Notes under the pieces: generated by a model
Seen by the model: the letters and a program-made list of their open reading frames with translations, nothing else
Told to the model about the DNA's origin: nothing
The model's database searches: none
Shown: one piece after another, positions 14,348-15,318 of the stretch
Numbering within the stretch: position 1 is the stretch's first letter
Layout of the letters: each line of letters begins with the position of its first letter
Translations under genes and position numbers: made by a program
Assembly (NCBI GenBank): GCA_902465755.1
Contig: CABQOK010000011.1
Span: 1-15,318 of the forward strand
Length of the DNA: 15,318 nt
Direction of reading: 5' to 3'
From: an uncultured Anaerococcus sp.
Lineage (GTDB): Bacteria > Bacillota > Clostridia > Tissierellales > Peptoniphilaceae

Positions 14348-15318
14348 CGATACCTCCTGCCATAAGTCTTCCTATTTCAAATTCGTCTGTCTCTTTAGGG
14401 TCTTTTTCTCCTACGATTTTACCATCATAGATTACAAGTATCCTATCTGATAAGTCCATTATCTCATCAAGCTCGAAGCTTATAAGAAGGACTGCCTTGT
14501 TTTGATTTCTAAGCTCCACTAGATATTGGTGGATAAATTCTATAGCTCCTACATCAAGTCCTCTAGTAGGTTGGGCTGCTATTAGGACGTCAGGATTATT
14601 TGAAATTTCTCTTGCGATTATTACCTTTTGTTGGTTACCACCTGAAAGGCTCATCGCTTTTTCTTCTATATCGTCTGGTCTGATATCAAATTTCCCTACC
14701 AGATCCTTGGCATTATCGTCTATATTTTTGAAGTTGAGCCTGCCTTTTGTAGAAAATGGCTCTTGTCCTACTCTTTCTAGAATCAGATTGTCCTTTATAG
14801 GATATTCTAGGATAAGTCCTCTCTTTTGCCTATCTTCTGGGATAGAATTCATACCAGTATCGAGGATTTTCCTGGTAGAAGCATTGGTAATATCTACTCC
14901 GTTTAGGCTTACGCTCCCCCTGTTTGCCTTAGTCATTCCAGTTATAGCATCTATTAGTTCTGTCTGTCCATTGCCATCGACTCCAGCAATTCCTAGAATT
15001 TCTCCAGCGTGAAGTTTTAGATCAAGGCCTTTTAGGGTATCAATCCCCCTCTTATCCTTAACCCATAGGTCTTCGATATTTAGGACTACTCCGCCCTTTT
15101 TGATTGATTTTTTGTCAACATTAAAGCTTACATCACGGCCTACCATTTTTTCAGCTAGGATGTTTTCGTCAACGCTTTTGACATCGACCTTATCTATAAA
15201 TTTACCTCTCCTAATTATAGTACAAGTATCAGCCATGGCCTTAATTTCGGATAATTTGTGGGTTATGATTATGACTGACTTATCAAGCTCGGTAAGTCTT
15301 TTGACTATTTCTATAAAT
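14337..15318 (-). CDS. nupO: Nucleoside ABC transporter ATP-binding protein, NupO-like (5' end outside window)
   Basis: Partial: 326 codons are visible and the reading frame runs off the right edge, so the ATG at 15236 is internal, not the start. Full-length relatives are about 500-510 aa with two ATPase domains. Visible are the end of domain 1 with its H-loop (VIIITHKLSEIKAMAD) and all of domain 2: the Walker A region GVDGNGQTE (Lys replaced by Gln), signature LSGGNQQK, Walker B/D-loop IAAQPTRGLD, and the final LLISFELDEIMDLSD. The altered Walker A and the Gln in place of the catalytic Glu are normal for domain 2 of the RbsA/MglA/NupO group. It would energise the NupP/NupQ channel from the cytoplasm. 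The substrate-binding lipoprotein usually encoded upstream would lie beyond 15318. Confidence 0.92.
   Translation of the reverse strand, partial: FIEIVKRLTELDKSVIIITHKLSEIKAMADTCTIIRRGKFIDKVDVKSVDENILAEKMVGRDVSFNVDKKSIKKGGVVLNIEDLWVKDKRGIDTLKGLDLKLHAGEILGIAGVDGNGQTELIDAITGMTKANRGSVSLNGVDITNASTRKILDTGMNSIPEDRQKRGLILEYPIKDNLILERVGQEPFSTKGRLNFKNIDDNAKDLVGKFDIRPDDIEEKAMSLSGGNQQKVIIAREISNNPDVLIAAQPTRGLDVGAIEFIHQYLVELRNQNKAVLLISFELDEIMDLSDRILVIYDGKIVGEKDPKETDEFEIGRLMAGGIDDK

Noticed and set aside
14337..15236. Altered Walker A (Gln for Lys) and missing catalytic Glu in NupO domain 2 as a sign of inactivation
   Set aside because: The second ATPase domain of the RbsA/MglA/NupO group is normally degenerate in this way; domain 1 carries the consensus site.
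14337..15236. ATG at 15236 as the start of the ATPase gene
   Set aside because: The frame continues upstream to the window edge with conserved ABC sequence (ITHKLSE), so this Met is internal.
1..15318. tRNA, rRNA, CRISPR array, riboswitch
   Set aside because: I looked for clover-leaf arms, regularly spaced repeats and known aptamer cores in the intergenic gaps and saw none; this was by eye only.

Overview
The window looks like a stretch of chromosome from a low-GC, Gram-positive anaerobe. The base composition is AT-rich, Arg and Ile codons are often AGG/AGA and ATA, Shine-Dalgarno sites are strong (AAGGAG, GGAGG), and genes are tightly packed and often overlap. The gene content (NupOPQ-type nucleoside ABC transporter, OatA-type acyltransferase, NlpC/P60 hydrolase with SH3 domains, half-length FUSC-like proteins) would fit a Peptoniphilaceae/Tissierellia genome such as Anaerococcus. 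That placement is inference from style and content, not a sequence match. I see no rRNA, tRNA, CRISPR array, phage gene or transposase.

Layout. (1) 116-1978, minus strand: a three-gene overlapping operon made of a divergent nucleoside-hydrolase-fold protein followed by two paralogous short FUSC/aromatic-acid-exporter-like membrane proteins. (2) 2092-2367, plus: a small NATD1/YidJ-type GNAT acetyltransferase that ends in a bidirectional terminator shared with (3) 2419-3774, minus: a MATE efflux pump. (4) 3860-4382, plus: a decayed MFS transporter gene with a probable 5' frameshift and a large internal deletion. (5) 4379-5308, minus: glutaminase. (6) 5380-5970, plus: an HD-domain hydrolase. (7) 6038-7114, plus: a secreted SH3-NlpC/P60 cell-wall hydrolase. 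(8) 7408-10553, minus: an operon of a threonine-aldolase-family enzyme, a membrane-anchored MORN-repeat protein and an OatA-like O-acyltransferase with a C-terminal SGNH domain. (9) 10774-12192, minus: a zinc-ribbon, single-pass membrane protein. (10) 12243-15318, minus: the NupQ, NupP and (partial) NupO components of a nucleoside-type ABC importer. Its binding lipoprotein is not in view and may lie beyond the right edge.

The most striking non-coding feature is a pair of 153-bp, almost identical, imperfectly palindromic elements at 7155-7307 and 10618-10770. They lie in the same orientation on either side of operon (8). They have terminal inverted repeats (GGGGCTGTTG / CAACAGTCCC type), carry no coding capacity, sit at the 3' ends of genes and look like a MITE that could also act as a terminator.

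Two themes recur. One is nucleoside handling: an intact Nup importer, plus a nucleoside-hydrolase homologue that has lost most of the expected catalytic residues. The other is cell-envelope work: peptidoglycan hydrolysis by NlpC/P60, probable peptidoglycan O-acetylation by the OatA-like protein, and a zinc-ribbon membrane protein. The longest gap without a gene is 7115-7407 (293 bp), which holds repeat copy 1 and a bidirectional terminator. No gap exceeds 300 bp.
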